DNA of 64,000 nucleotides from Brachyhypopomus gauderio (Eukaryota; Chordata; Actinopteri; Gymnotiformes; Hypopomidae), in the NCBI RefSeq assembly GCF_052324685.1, contig NC_135211.1, positions 51,535,682 to 51,599,681 of the forward strand, in the 5' to 3' direction. Positions 32,508 to 43,569 of the stretch are shown here, piece by piece. Positions within the stretch are counted from its first letter, which is position 1. Each line of letters begins with the position of its first letter. Both the position numbers and the translations under genes were made by a program. The notes beneath the pieces are model-generated. The model was not told where the DNA came from and searched no databases. It saw nothing but the letters and a program-made list of their open reading frames with translations.

Positions 32508-32931
32508 TGTTATGTCATGAGTTGTGTGGAGTGTTGTAACGATCTCTTACAGGAGCACCAGTGTGTGATTATGGCGTCACATGCTCCTGGGCGGTGTCGG
32601 ACTCAAGTTCACGGCTACAAAAGGCTCCCTGGAGTGTGGACGGAGGAGAGAGTGGCAGGCTCTCCTCGTTTGTTCTCCCATTTGGGAGATTTTGTTGTGT
32701 ATCAGCCATCCATTAGAAAGCATTGTTAAACTGCTCTGCTCCTGGGTGTGGTGATTGTTTCTTTTTGCTTGGTTGTATGTGGGTTCATTAGTATTTTGAT
32801 TATCATGGATTTGTAGTTAAAATTATAATTTAACACTATAGTATACCAGGTGCTGGTTATCACCTGGTAGGGTAGGCTGCTGATTATTTTGTCGTTTTGG
32901 TTTTCTTTTCCTTTTTCAGCATGGGCCTACC
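32508..32931 (+). mobile_element. 3' LTR (first part) of the gypsy remnant
   Basis: It begins with TGTTATG directly after a polypurine tract. It is interrupted at 32932 by a younger solo LTR and probably continues after 33301 with GGTGTTATGCATG. The end was not located. Confidence 0.5.
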
Positions 32932-33296
32932 TGTCACGGTGAGGGGGCCGGGTCGCCACCGGAGGGCACATGTCCCGGCCAGCAGCCGATCCCAGCACAC
33001 ACCCCCGAGCACGCAACCACTCCCACCATCAATTTCCCCCGAGTACTAACACCTTTATGTTACACAATTGTGTTTCTCTTTTTTAAGCCCGCAGGTCGTT
33101 CGGTCCAGTGCTGCACATTGCCTCTGGAAGCCACACTGGACCTCTCGAGCTCTGTACTACAAGCTGCCTAAACCTATTATTTTCACTTGAATGCCTGTTT
33201 TCGTTGTCTGTTTTCATTTTCGTTGTCATGGAGAATAAACTCCCTTCACTTCAACCTGCGTCTCAGGCTGCCTCTATCTCCCACCCCGTCGTCACA
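32932..33296. mobile_element. Solo LTR, 365 bp, TSD CTACC
   Basis: It runs from TGTCACGGTGAGGGGGCC to CCCGTCGTCACA. CTACC is present on both sides (32927-32931, 33297-33301). GAGAATAAACTCCC near 33230 may be the polyadenylation region, giving plus orientation. It is nested in an older LTR. Confidence 0.85.
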
Positions 33297-33301
33297 CTAC
33301 C

Positions 33302-34107
33302 GGTGTTATGCATGTACCATCATGCATTTATATTGATTTAAATATATATATATATTTTGAAACTGCTAAGTTGTTGTTGGTTTCTTCTTATTAATCCACT
33401 TATCAGGGTAATTTTTTTCTTGTTATCCGTCTGACCTAGACCGGGCGGTAACACATGGGATTTGGTTAAGGTTGAGCAGGTTTTTATTTTATTTTTGTTG
33501 TGGTTTAGGTGTGATTTGTTTTCCTTAATTTTGTGCGTGCCAAGTTGCTTTTGGACAGTTATCTTTAGTGTCTGTTCATGTGAGGCAGAAGTGTCCATCC
33601 CTCTTATTGATCTTGCCCTCCATCCCTGTTATTTTACAATTGTTTTGTGTTTGTGAGCAGGGCAGGAACCGTACAGAGGTAGATGTTCCCCAGTGGTAGA
33701 ATCTTTTGCACTGGATTGGTAGCCTAGAGCAGTGTGTGAGATGTGTGGTTTGATCACGGTGGGTGTGTGTAGTGCAGGAAATATTTGATCCCCTAACTTT
33801 CCCCTGTTGGTTAACCCCCCATCCCTATTTATTCTTCTTATTAGTTAATTGTTGTGGGTCAGTGAATATCAGTGTTTTTATATTATTAATAATATTGAAA
33901 CTACATCTCTGGTCCAAGTGGTGTTGAACCTGGGTGCCTTCCTTTAGTTTTCTTCTGGTTTGTTCTCTGCGTTGGGGTCTCTTTGGCCAGTTCAAGTTCC
34001 TGGGGGTGCAATTCCCCTAGGTGGCGTAGTCGTGCAATTAGCTATTTCTCTTTTCCATCCACCACAGTAGCTTTTGGGTCATGTAGTGATATAGTGAAAT
34101 AACTACC
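33302..34107. other. Intergenic or old LTR sequence
   Basis: AT-rich, perhaps the remainder of the gypsy LTR. No gene or clear repeat end was seen. Confidence 0.35.
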
Positions 34108-34737
34108 GCATTTTCTGGACTATAGAGCGCACCTCAATAAAAGCCTACCTACAAAGTTTTTTTTTTTTTTATTGAAAATATTGTATAAGCAGCACCGGGC
34201 TATAAGCCGCATATATCTACTGAACTGAATACAGTGAGTCCTCATTTAACGACGGGTCTGGTTAACGATGGAACGGAGTTACGACTTTTTTTTATTTTGC
34301 GCGGTGCACGGAGGAGCAGTGGCATCACAGTGGAGTGTTGTGGAATGTTGTGGAGTGTGGTAGAGTGTTTTGTATAATAAGCTGAGGCAGCGCAGCCTCC
34401 ACCGCAGCCCATCTCGTCAACGCAATCGCTCTCTCACGCTGTACGCACGCACGATTGTGTTGTGTTGAATTCCGACTTCCCTTGTTTATCCGCGCATAAA
34501 GACATTACAGATTATATTGTCGATTTATGTTTCTATGCATAAATAAGAGCTACAATTTAATTATCCATAACAGCAAATGGCACGGCATTATCTATGTCCA
34601 AAGACACACTGGCTCAAGGGTGTTAATTATTTTAAATAAAATACACACTGGCTATATCGAAGTTCACCTCTGACCACATGACTTCGCATTATTACAGCAG
34701 TATTATGTCTAAATATCTATTATGTCTAAATATCTTT

Positions 34738-36398
34738 TCCCAGCCCCTGAGCTGTTTCCCTATGGTCTCTTCAGAAGCAGTACAGAACATCATCAAGAAT
34801 ATGAAATCCACCACTTGTGCCCTAGACCCACTTCCAACATCACTGGTAAAAACCCATATCACTGTCCTATCCCCCCTGATCACCGCTGTCATTAATCACT
34901 CTCTCCAATCTGGCAATGTCCCCTCCATCTTGAAGACAGCCATTATCAGACCACTTCTCAAAAAACCCACCCCTGACCCAGAGATCCTCTCAAACTACAG
35001 GCCCATTTCCAATCTCCCCTTCATATCAAAAGTACTTGAAAAAGTAGTGGGTACTCATCTCCAGAACCATCTAACACACAACAACCTCTATGAAAAATTT
35101 CAGTCTGGTTTCCGCCCTGCTCACAGCACAGAGACTGCCCTTGTAAGAGTCACAAATGACCTCCTGATGTCCTCAGACTCTGGTTCCCCCTCCCTTTTCA
35201 TTCTCCTGGACCTATCTGCTGCATTTGACACTGTCGACCATGACATCTTACTAAACCGGCTCCACTTCACCATTGGACTCACTGACACCGCCCTTAGTTG
35301 GTTCAGATCTTATCTCACAAACCGGACAGAATACATTTCCTTGGATCACTCCACATCAAACCCACACCCAGTCACTTGTGGTGTTCCCCAGGGGTCAGTT
35401 CTTGGCCCCATCCTCTTTATCCTTTACCTCACTCCCCTTGGTCAACTCATCAGCCGTCATGGTCTATCATTCCACTGTTATGTCGATGACACGCAGCTCT
35501 ACATCAACACCAGAGCTGCAGCCCCTCCCTCTCCATTGCCATCACCTCCGTCGCAACTTACCACTTGTCTGGAGGAGATAAAGGCATGGAGGGGGCACAA
35601 CTTCCTACAACTCAACAACTCTAAGACCGAAGTTATTCTAGTCGGCACTCCTCATCAGATCAAATCATCATCAATAACCAGCATCACCTTCTCTGGCTCC
35701 AATATTACTCTTTCTTCAGTAGTCACAAACCTTGGCATAAAAATGGATCCCCAACTCACTTACGAATCCCACATCAACCATCTCTGTAAGACATCTTTCT
35801 ATCACCTGCGAAACATCTCCAAACTTCGCCCCACTCTCTCTCTCTCTCAGATGCTGAAAAGCTTGTCCATGTGTTCATCTCCTCCAGACTGGACTACTGC
35901 AATTCACTTCTCATAGGGATCCCTAGCAAAAGCCTGCAGAGGCTCCAATACATCCAGAACTCTGCAGCTAGGATCCTGATGAGAGTACGCAAACAGGAAC
36001 ACATCACCCCCATCCTCCACTCACTCCACTGGCTTCCTGTCTCCACCAGGATTGAATACAAGGTTTCCCTCCTCACCTTTCAATGCATCCATGGACATGC
36101 TCCCCCTTATCTCAAAGAACTTCTCATCCCACAAAAGTCAACCCGCTCCTCCCACTCCACTCATCTAAACCTCCTCCATCTACCCAGAACCAGACTGAGG
36201 ACCATGGGAGATAGGGCTTTCTCTGCTGTTGCCCCACGCTTGTGGAATGCCCTCCCCGACCCCCTGAGGGCACCACAATCCATTGACTCTTTTAAAAGGG
36301 GTCTAAAGACGTTTCTTTTTAGCAGAACATATGGTTCACCCCTTTTTAAAAAATATATACATGTATATATGTGTATATATATGTATATACACTCATAA
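34738..36398 (+). pseudogene. LINE reverse transcriptase with one frameshift
   Basis: The frame from 34738 to about 35850 encodes the RT palm: SNYRPISNLPFISKVLEK, FQSGFRPAHSTETAL, LLDLSAAFDTVDHDIL, CGVPQGSVLGPILF, and a catalytic YVDD where most relatives have YADD. A 1-bp slip in a CT run near 35850 moves the frame. The second frame (to 36398) carries RLDYCNSLLIGIP and LHWLPVSTRIEYKV, the conserved C-terminal region. Otherwise open, so decay is recent. Confidence 0.85.
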
Positions 36399-36528
36399 AC
36401 TTTTAAAACTACTTATTTTTATTACTAATGACATATTTGTTTCTCCCCTTTTCTAACCTGTAGCCCTTTGAGATCATGTGATGTAAAGGACAATATAAAT
36501 AAAATGTATTATTATTATTATTATTACT
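34738..36528 (+). mobile_element. 5'-truncated L2-type LINE
   Basis: It begins inside the RT coding region, continues through the RT C-terminus and ends with a short 3' UTR (GTAGCCCTTTGAGATCATGT) and an (ATT)n tail. The related LINE at 60592-61761 shares the same RT blocks and tail type. Confidence 0.88.
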
Positions 36529-36537
36529 TCACCTTAG

Positions 36538-37012
36538 GCAACATGGTAGCTTGGTGGTTAGCACGTTTGCCTCTCAGCACTGGGGTCTTGGGTTCAAGTC
36601 CCTATCTGTTTCCATGTTCTCTCTGTGTCTGTGTGGGCTTCCTCCAGGATCTCCGGTTTCCTCCCACAGTCCCAAAACATGGAGGTTAGGTAAATTGGCA
36701 GTCCCTGACACATTCTCCCTGAGTGTGTGTCTGTGTCTCTCTGTTCAATAAAAAGTAGTGTCTGAGTGTATGTGTGTGTGTGTGCCCAGTGGTGGATGGT
36801 GCTCTGTCACTAGGGTCTGTCCTCTCTCCCCTTCCTGCACCCCATTCAGTCCCCCAGGGGGCTGTGAATCCCGGTAGAGAGTACGCTGTGCGCAATTGGC
36901 TGCTGCTTCCCGCCGGTGTGTGTGTGATTGGTTGTCTGTGACTTGTACCTGTGTTAAATTGTAAAGCACCTTGGGTATTCTGAAAGGTGCTATATAAATT
37001 GAAAATTCATTC
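36538..37012 (+). mobile_element. tRNA-derived SINE with LINE-like tail
   Basis: The head TAGCTTGGTGGTTAGCACG and GGGTTCAAGTCC correspond to A and B boxes of a polymerase III promoter. The body has TTTCCTCCCACAGTCCCAAA, and the tail AAAGCACCTTGGGTATTCTG then GCTATATAAATTG. Confidence 0.75.
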
Positions 37013-37317
37013 AACATAAGCCGCATGGTTCAAATTGTGGGGAAAAATGTAGTGGCTTATAGTATGGAAAATACAGTAAATTTTTTCAGAGAATCGGCCT
37101 TGGCTGAAGTCCCCAGTGCTTCACTTTTTATACACTATTATCACAAGTACATGACCGAATGCAGATTGAACATCATATAAGCCTTTAACCAATGCCCACC
37201 CTGTTAGAACAGACACTGATGTTTTGTTAAATGCCTATCAGTGATTCAGTATAATATGTGATTATGTGTAATACAGTAACTGGGCAGTGGAAAATCCCCA
37301 CATAAATTTGCTCTTAC

Positions 37318-37551
37318 CTCTATACTGAGGATCTGCTATATGGACCTTCTCAGTGTTCTGGAGATGAAAATGTTTGTTTTGAATGTGTGTGGGTTTCTCT
37401 GAGTCTAATTCACTAGAGCACTCTGACACATCTGATCGAATGTTTCCATATTTTTGTGATTCACATAAATATCTTCATATGAATTGTCTGAATCTAATTT
37501 GCTATCTGAAGTTATTGCTGAATTTTCATTAATATCCTCCATAACCTCCAT
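37318..37551 (-). pseudogene. Frameshifted lectin exon 1 (tail exon)
   Basis: The minus strand starts MEVMEDINENSAI and contains SYEDIYVNHKN, aligning with the exon 1 of gene A, and ends in the same donor (GAG then GTAAG). A net 4-bp loss relative to gene A after the ETF segment shifts frame and brings a TAG after 48 codons. The exon length (234 nt) gives phase 0, incompatible with the phase-1 exon 2 of the family. Its upstream region is paralogous to that of gene A. Confidence 0.75.
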
Positions 37552-37703
37552 TCTGCTATGATATTGTTAGTCTTAATTTGTGTTGAATAATGTGAGTAAA
37601 CAACACTCTTCAGCTCTAAATGATTATGTGGGTGATATTTCGACTTTATGCCACTGACAGGAGGAAGTGACAGGGGAAACTTTGCTGTGGTGTCTGTCAC
37701 CTA

Positions 37704-37822
<119 letters not shown>

Positions 37823-37844
37823 AGGATTTGTATTTATATAAGCT

Positions 37845-39140
37845 GCTCTATCTACAGAAAATGGTTGCTGTCTGTTTAAAGATAAACTGAAAACACAGTG
37901 TACTTAGACATTTCAAATACTGTGCTGGCATTTAAATTAATAAATAATAGAAGTGCAGAACTGCTGGAAATATTCTGTACGTTGTGGTCAACAGTTCCTT
38001 ATGCTGAAGTTGGTATGCAAATGTGCACGTCTATTAATAAATAGCCTAGTCTAACTTACAGAGATTGTGTTAGATACTGATTCCCACAATAGATGTGATT
38101 GTGACAAAAATAGTGTGTAAAAAAAAATGTACAAACTTCTTTTGAGAACGTTTTTATTTAAATATTTGTATAGAATATTTTTGAGGTATGAGGTATTTAC
38201 CCAATATTTGATGTTTCATAGTTAATTATGGTTTTGTAATTATTTGATGATGATTGGCTGAGATTAAAAATGTGATGCGAATGTGATTATAAACAGCAGA
38301 GACGAATAAATTATCACCATCTGTCATGGTGAGCGGGGGAGGGGAAGCCGAGAGAGGTGCAAATGATGAACATTTACTGACGTAGAGACAAACACAGCTG
38401 CAAATTCAAATACACCATGACAATGACAAACACATACAAAGACCGACAGTGAGAGGGCAAAACATGATGGTTTAAATACCCTAATATAACAACGGGAGGG
38501 TGCAGACAAACAGTACAGCTAACAAGAGGGAATGGCAACATATCAACTATACACAGGACAAATAAACAGATATGCACATAGACGTGCAGAACTGCTGGAA
38601 AAATTCTGTACGTTGTGGTCAACAGTTCCTTGTGCTCATGTTGGTATGCAAATGTGCACGTCTATTAATAAATAGCCTAGTCTAACATACAGAGATTGTG
38701 TTAGATACTGATTCCCACGATAGATGTGATGTGATTGAGTTTCAGAGTGGGGGGTTTCATGTACAAAATTATTTTGAGAATGTTGTACAGAATGAGTTAT
38801 GATGTATTTACCCAGTATTTGATAGTTAATTACGGTTTTGTAATAATTTGGTGAAGATTGGCGCTGATTAAAAATGTGATGCATCTCTCTCTCTCTCATT
38901 GCTCTCTGAAGGCATGAAAAGTTATGTTCCCATTTCAGCTCAGTAGCTCATTTCATTAGACATCCATGAAGTACTACAGCTGAAATACCTCTGCTGTGTA
39001 ATGTTGGAGGATGAATAAAGTATGGAGTCGTGTCTACCCCGCTGAGGCCACCTGGTGTCCCATGGAGGGCAGTGCAATCAGCTGTCAGTGCAATACCAGT
39101 TATAGTGTGCGGTCACTGTTAATGCATTCGTGTACATGCA
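37845..39140 (+). repeat. Right arm of inverted duplication (partner 8080-9185)
   Basis: It matches 8080-9185 on the opposite strand and, more distantly, 2.6-3.15 kb in direct orientation. A sub-block at 38000-38110 recurs at 38600-38740 (TTGGTATGCAAATGTGCACG in both). No gene lies inside; it is the upstream flank of the frameshifted exon at 37.3 kb. Confidence 0.8.
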
Positions 39141-39384
39141 CAGGTATTTGACACACCTTGGACCCTCCATAACTTAATGTGTATGTAATAATGTTTTGGT
39201 GAGAGATCCTCTAATGCAACGGTGAGATGGAAGAGATCCTAAAATCAAGATCCTTAAAAATCAAGAAGTCTGTTGCTGCTACAGCTCTGTTCTGCTCCTT
39301 AACTGACTTGAGTATATTATTCAGTTCATTGTGCACCTTGGACTCTGTCCTGTGTTGTCAGCATCACCATCTGTTTGGACAGTC

Positions 39385-39620
39385 ATGGTGGTAAATGAAC
39401 CAGTCTTGTGACCGGAGGGTCATGGGTTAAATTTTGAAGTGCCCTTGAGCGAGGCACTTAATCCCAACTGCTCCCCAGGCACTGGGCTAGGGCGGTGCAC
39501 TGCTCTGGGCATGTGTGTACCACAGCCCCCTAGTGATCACTAGTGTGTATGTGTGTGTGTTCTCATTGCACAGTTGGGTAAATTTCAGATGGCTCATTTT
39601 GATTGGGGTGAAAACTGACA
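39385..39620 (+). mobile_element. Second copy of the tRNA-derived SINE
   Basis: It shares GTCTTGTGACCGGAGGGTCA and CCCTTGAGCGAGGCACTTAA with the copy at 26650. The B box is deleted or altered here (GGGTTAAATTTTG), and the GT run is short. Confidence 0.8.
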
Positions 39621-39871
39621 ATATGGCAATGGAGCTTAACAACTTCATGCACAATGGATTTTAAAGATGTGCCTATACCACCCTGGCCTTCATCGCTCTG
39701 TCCTGAAATATTGTGAAAATATTGTTTAAAAGCTTGCTCTGAAAGATTGGAAATAAAGACAGAAGTAAATCATGAACACATTATCTAAATGTTTCTCACT
39801 ATATCTTACTGAATGTTTCAAACACATAAATAACAGAGAGAGAGAGAGAGAGAGCATATGAGTGTACTGAC

Positions 39872-40007
39872 CTGATGTTTTCTTGTTTCTGGTCCTCTGA
39901 GTCTCCAGCGCACCCTTCATGACTACATATAAATCTTCACTGTCTGAATCAGACCTGTAGTCTTTAATAACTTCTGTATTTTCATAAATGTTCTTATTAA
40001 TTTCCAT
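39872..40007 (-). CDS. Lectin exon 1, probable first exon of gene D
   Basis: It encodes MEINKNIYENTEVIKD and SDSEDLYVVMKGALETQ, a cytoplasmic tail with one Y-x-N motif (IYEN) and an LYVVM tyrosine segment. It ends at a GTCAGT donor in phase 1, which fits exon 2 of gene D at 28905. If joined, intron 1 is about 11 kb and is filled with mobile elements and the frameshifted exon at 37.3 kb. It could instead belong to a deleted paralogue. Confidence 0.65.
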
Positions 40008-41029
40008 GTTTTTCTCTCTGTAAAAAGAATCAGTTCAGACAGATTTGTGTTCAAATTTGTTTGTGTTCAAATTATTTTTGATCACACTAAGAGAAAAGCT
40101 GCTGGCTGAAACTACTCCCTCTATATATGTGTGTCACTAACTCCTTCACCAATGTGGCTTCCTGGGCGTCTGCATGTGACACGACCTGTACTGAGGTGCT
40201 GAACCAAAGTACATGGAGATGTTGGAGGAGTCCAGAAGTGTTGTAAAGCATGAACCAGTGTTTCTGATCTCTGAAATGATTTGATAAACACACACCTAGC
40301 TAGTTTCATTGTGAAGGTTAAAGGAGGATGATTAAGATGGGTCACAAACTTCACACATCTATGAACTGGCCACTGAAATAACTTAACAGGTGATCCAGTC
40401 GCTATGAATACTGGGTTCTCTAATATGGCCTTGTCATGGTGTCCTCCGTGTTTCAGGCATTCATTTATGAGATACTGCAAGAGATCTATTCACCTTCCCT
40501 GGAGCAACATGTGCATGACGAATGCTGAAGTCCTCCAAACACTGCTGTGCAAGGCCTGTATTGTAAGTTGGAGATATGTTATTTTCCTTGGTAATTAGCC
40601 TGTGCCCTAATAAAACAATCATAATCACGGTGAGGTAATATCTAAATATGGTTAGGTAATCCTAGAATGTCTTGCATCATTCCAGGAGACTGGAATGAAC
40701 CAAGACAAAGCAAATCCCGATCATGTTCAAAACACTTATATATATATATATAAGAATATTGTCACATGCTATACATTCATCGGATATACACACGTCTAAA
40801 AAAGTTTATACACAGATTCTACACTTTAAGAGTAAAAGAACACCACAAGTTAAAAAGTGCCAGAGCTCTGTTGTTTTCACACATTGACCACAGTAATCTT
40901 GTATATAGAAGACGCCACTGCTGCTTGGTCACTTCCTTAACTGGCAGCAGCACATTAATTAAACTCAGTCAGGAAACATCACATGAGTAAAGAGGAGCAG
41001 CTGTTCTGTAGTGTCTTCACACAGAGAGA
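40008..41029. other. Intergenic between divergent lectin exons
   Basis: A short TA run at 40740-40752. Otherwise no repeat end or exon was recognised. It may hold the promoters of the minus-strand exon at 40007 and the dead plus-strand exon at 41385. Confidence 0.4.
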
Positions 41030-41037
41030 CGCTAGAG

Positions 41038-41348
41038 CAGGGGTCGGCAACCGTTGGCACGCCGAGGCATAATCACTGGCACGCGACACGCTGGGCCAGC
41101 ATCAGAAAAAAAATTTATAATAAAAAATCTCAGACAGAGAGCACGATCCTCCAATCGAAATCGCTCCTCAACACTCTGCTCGGCGGAGGCGTTTATACTC
41201 CATTTACTCCTCCCCTCCGCTAACAATTTACACTCGCCACACAACCCCCCCCTCCCCCCCACTCCAATTTTAATGGTTGATAGTGGCACACTCACTGACT
41301 AGACACGTTAAAGTTGGCACCCCATGTCTCAAAGGTTGCCGACCACTG
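41038..41348. mobile_element. hAT-type miniature element, TSD CGCTAGAG
   Basis: The ends CAGGGGTCGGCAACC and GGTTGCCGACCACTG are inverted repeats. CGCTAGAG flanks both sides (41030-41037, 41349-41356). 311 bp, non-coding. It sits 37 bp before the start codon of the dead lectin exon 1. Confidence 0.92.
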
Positions 41349-41384
41349 CGCTAGAGTTTAGTGATTGTCTGTAATATATTAGAC

Positions 41385-41533
41385 ATGTCTTGGAGTGTGT
41401 CTCATGATGTTAATGGTATTCTGGAGTTGGAGAGAGGAGAGCGGGTGGAGATGGTGGTTGATATCTATGAGAGTGCAGATATTGTTAGAGGTCATGACCT
41501 CAACACAGAAGCAGAGGGCAAGCACACAAACAG
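41385..41533 (+). pseudogene. Dead lectin exon 1
   Basis: It encodes MSWSVSHDVNGILELERGE, then [17 protein letters not shown], closely matching exon 1 of gene B. The donor is lost (CAG followed by GAATAT instead of GTATGT), and the phase would be 2 rather than 1; read-through meets a stop at 41541. No exon 2 follows before the next mobile elements. It could be the displaced first exon of gene C. Confidence 0.75.
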
Positions 41534-41541
41534 GAATATAT

Positions 41542-42369
41542 AAACACAAATGCATTAGTGCCACTGATACTTTATTAACGTAGAGGAGAGACATCCTTAC
41601 TGTAGCTCTGTATGTAACAGTGTGGCACATAAAATCTTCTAGATAAGATGTATCCTCAGCAGTCAGACCTGTTTTTTTATTGTAACACAAAGCACCCAAA
41701 AGGAGGACACAAATGATGAGATGAGTGAGTTTTATTTATGGCAAATCCATTATCAGACTACACAGAATAGTCTGGGATTGAAAATCTGTAGGAACTAGAA
41801 AAGTAAACAAAATCAGATGTAACGTGAGGGGGTGAGGCTGGATGCTGAGGTGAGAGCAGGCTTTGAATGTTTTATTATATGTTTAGCAATAATGCTTAGT
41901 GCTAATAGACACATGAAAACAGAACACTTTCTGGAACAAAGTTAGATAACAACTGACAAGGACGCAAAACACCATGCACACCTAATACCTAAACATAAAC
42001 AAGACACAAGTGCGTCACATTTACAAGAAAAACGACAGGTGACACGACTTACGGATATAAACTAATAATGACGAACACACGCACAGGTAAACACAAACAA
42101 ACACACCTGAGAGAGAAGACGGGCTGTACTGTGACAATAGAACAGAATATGAATACATAGGGCAAAATGCAAAAATAGAGAAGCTACATTTGAAACCTAT
42201 TAAGCATATAGAATGTAAAACAGAGGAGGAATGTGAACACAGGCTAGTACAATGAACAGCAGTGAGGCCTTAAATACACAAGCTAATAAGGCAAGATACA
42301 AGGAACAGGTAAAACTAATCAGAAACAGAGAAAAACAAAACAAGGACAGGACCAGGGGTCTATTCCACG
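41542..42369. other. Intergenic with LTR-like sequence
   Basis: The block 41600-41660 (GTGTGGCACATAAAATCTTC) recurs at 50930-50970. The segment ending GGGCTGTACTGTGACA at about 42136 resembles an LTR end, but no partner or target duplication was found. Confidence 0.35.
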
Positions 42370-42590
42370 AAGCGAGCTAACTCAGTAAGCTGGGCTTTTT
42401 AAGACAAGCCTGGCTCATTTTGCTCAAATTCAGTTCCACGAAAGAGGCTAGACTTAAGCCTCACTCAGTTACTACAGCAAAATATATGTTTGTACAAACC
42501 TGCTCTGTACCAGGCTAGAGTTGAGGCTTAGCTTAGCTGGACCGCTTCTATTGGCTGAGCAGTGTGATGTCATAGTCTCGCCATCCGGGA
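42355..42590. mobile_element. DNA-transposon terminus fragment
   Basis: GGGGTCTATTCCACGAAGCG followed by AGCTAACTCAGTAAGCTGGG and a related second half (TTCCACGAAAGAGGCTAGAC) is a known type of fish inverted-repeat element end. Superfamily not assigned with confidence. Confidence 0.4.
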
Positions 42591-42727
42591 AACAAAATTC
42601 AGTTTTATCAATTAAATTGCTGTGGATGTAGCACATCATATCTTTATACATTTAATTGAGTACTGTAATTATTAGTTTGGAATGATTGCAGGTTATTATT
42701 AAAAATTAATAATTATATTTCCAAATT

Positions 42728-42950
42728 GTGACGTGCAGAGGAGGCAGGCATGACAACCGAAGGAACGGTGCAACATACAACTTTAATGACACAAAACAAA
42801 CACGTGAAGCTCAGTGCGGAGTGCAAGCACATACATCCAATGCTTACACAGGCACGAAACTTTAGACAGAGATGAGCACGAGACATTGCGCGAACGCACA
42901 TTAAATAGGTGTTGAACACATTCCATCGTGTTCCCTCGCAGTTATGATCC
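42728..42950. mobile_element. LTR fragment of the TGTGACG family
   Basis: It begins TGTGACGTGCAGAGGAGGCA and contains GACATTGCGCGAACGCACAT, followed by TAAATAGG. That block is shared with the LTRs at 3567, 5063 and 50405. The 3' end is missing. Confidence 0.65.
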
Positions 42951-43135
42951 ACAAACATACATTAGCATAAACTCTTTCACAAAAAATAATTATTTGTAAT
43001 TTAGGTGAAGATACTTTTAGGTATATATTCATATTTATATAAATATATATATATTTAAACATACATTAGCATAAACTCTATCACAAAAAATAATTATTTG
43101 TAATTTAGGTGAAGATACTTTTAGGTATATATTTA
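42951..43135. repeat. Direct duplication of about 70-110 bp
   Basis: AACATACATTAGCATAAACT through TGAAGATACTTTTAGGTATA occurs twice in tandem, separated by an AT-rich spacer. Confidence 0.85.
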
Positions 43136-43338
43136 TCCCCATACTTCCTCTTTTGTGTTCAAATTACAAGCAAATCATATCACTCCGCAATTCACATATG
43201 TTCAGTATAAATAATGTAAACGTGTGATTAACTTAATGGTGCAAAAAGGAAATGGATACAGACAACTACCTTACCATGATTTTCATACAGGTGATACAAA
43301 TAATCCAAAATGTGCCATATTTTGTCAATTGTGATTTT

Positions 43339-43569
43339 TTACACCCCAATCGAAATTTGTCCTCCGCTTTTAAGAGCCCAGGATGTTTGTTTTACGGTAT
43401 TACCTTCGTTTCTCTGCATTTCCAGCTCATCCAAATCATTGTTTGTAAGCGTGACAAACCTTGGCTCATTGGAGGAATCAGGCTGGTCATTTATAGCTTC
43501 ATCCTCCAGTTTCAGATCGAAACAAATGCTTTTGAAGCCAATGGATTTAACAAACTCCCTGTAATTCAT
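43339..43569 (-). pseudogene. Fragment resembling a Crypton-type (KIAA1958-like) N-terminal domain, truncated by a SINE
   Basis: The minus-strand frame reads MNYREFVKSIGFKSICF and later RFVTLTNNDLDELEMQRNEG, then KQTSWALK. It resembles the region that precedes the tyrosine-recombinase-like domain of Crypton-derived proteins. After that the frame runs into the inverted 3' end of the SINE (43310-43375) and stops. A 300-bp GC-rich flank (43620-43760) shares a GTGCTATAACGTGTAATATTG block with 49510-49560. Identification is from memory of the family and tentative. Confidence 0.4.

Larger units (their letters stand above)
34108..37078. mobile_element. Terminal-inverted-repeat element split by a LINE and a SINE
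   Basis: The left end TACCGCATTTTCTGGACTAT (34108) and the reversed right end TACTGTATTTTCCATACTAT (to 37078) match over about 30 bp with mismatches, followed by AAGCCGC motifs on both sides. This is a common fish inverted-repeat element. The LINE at 34738-36528 and the SINE at 36538-37012 were inserted into it later. Confidence 0.65.
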
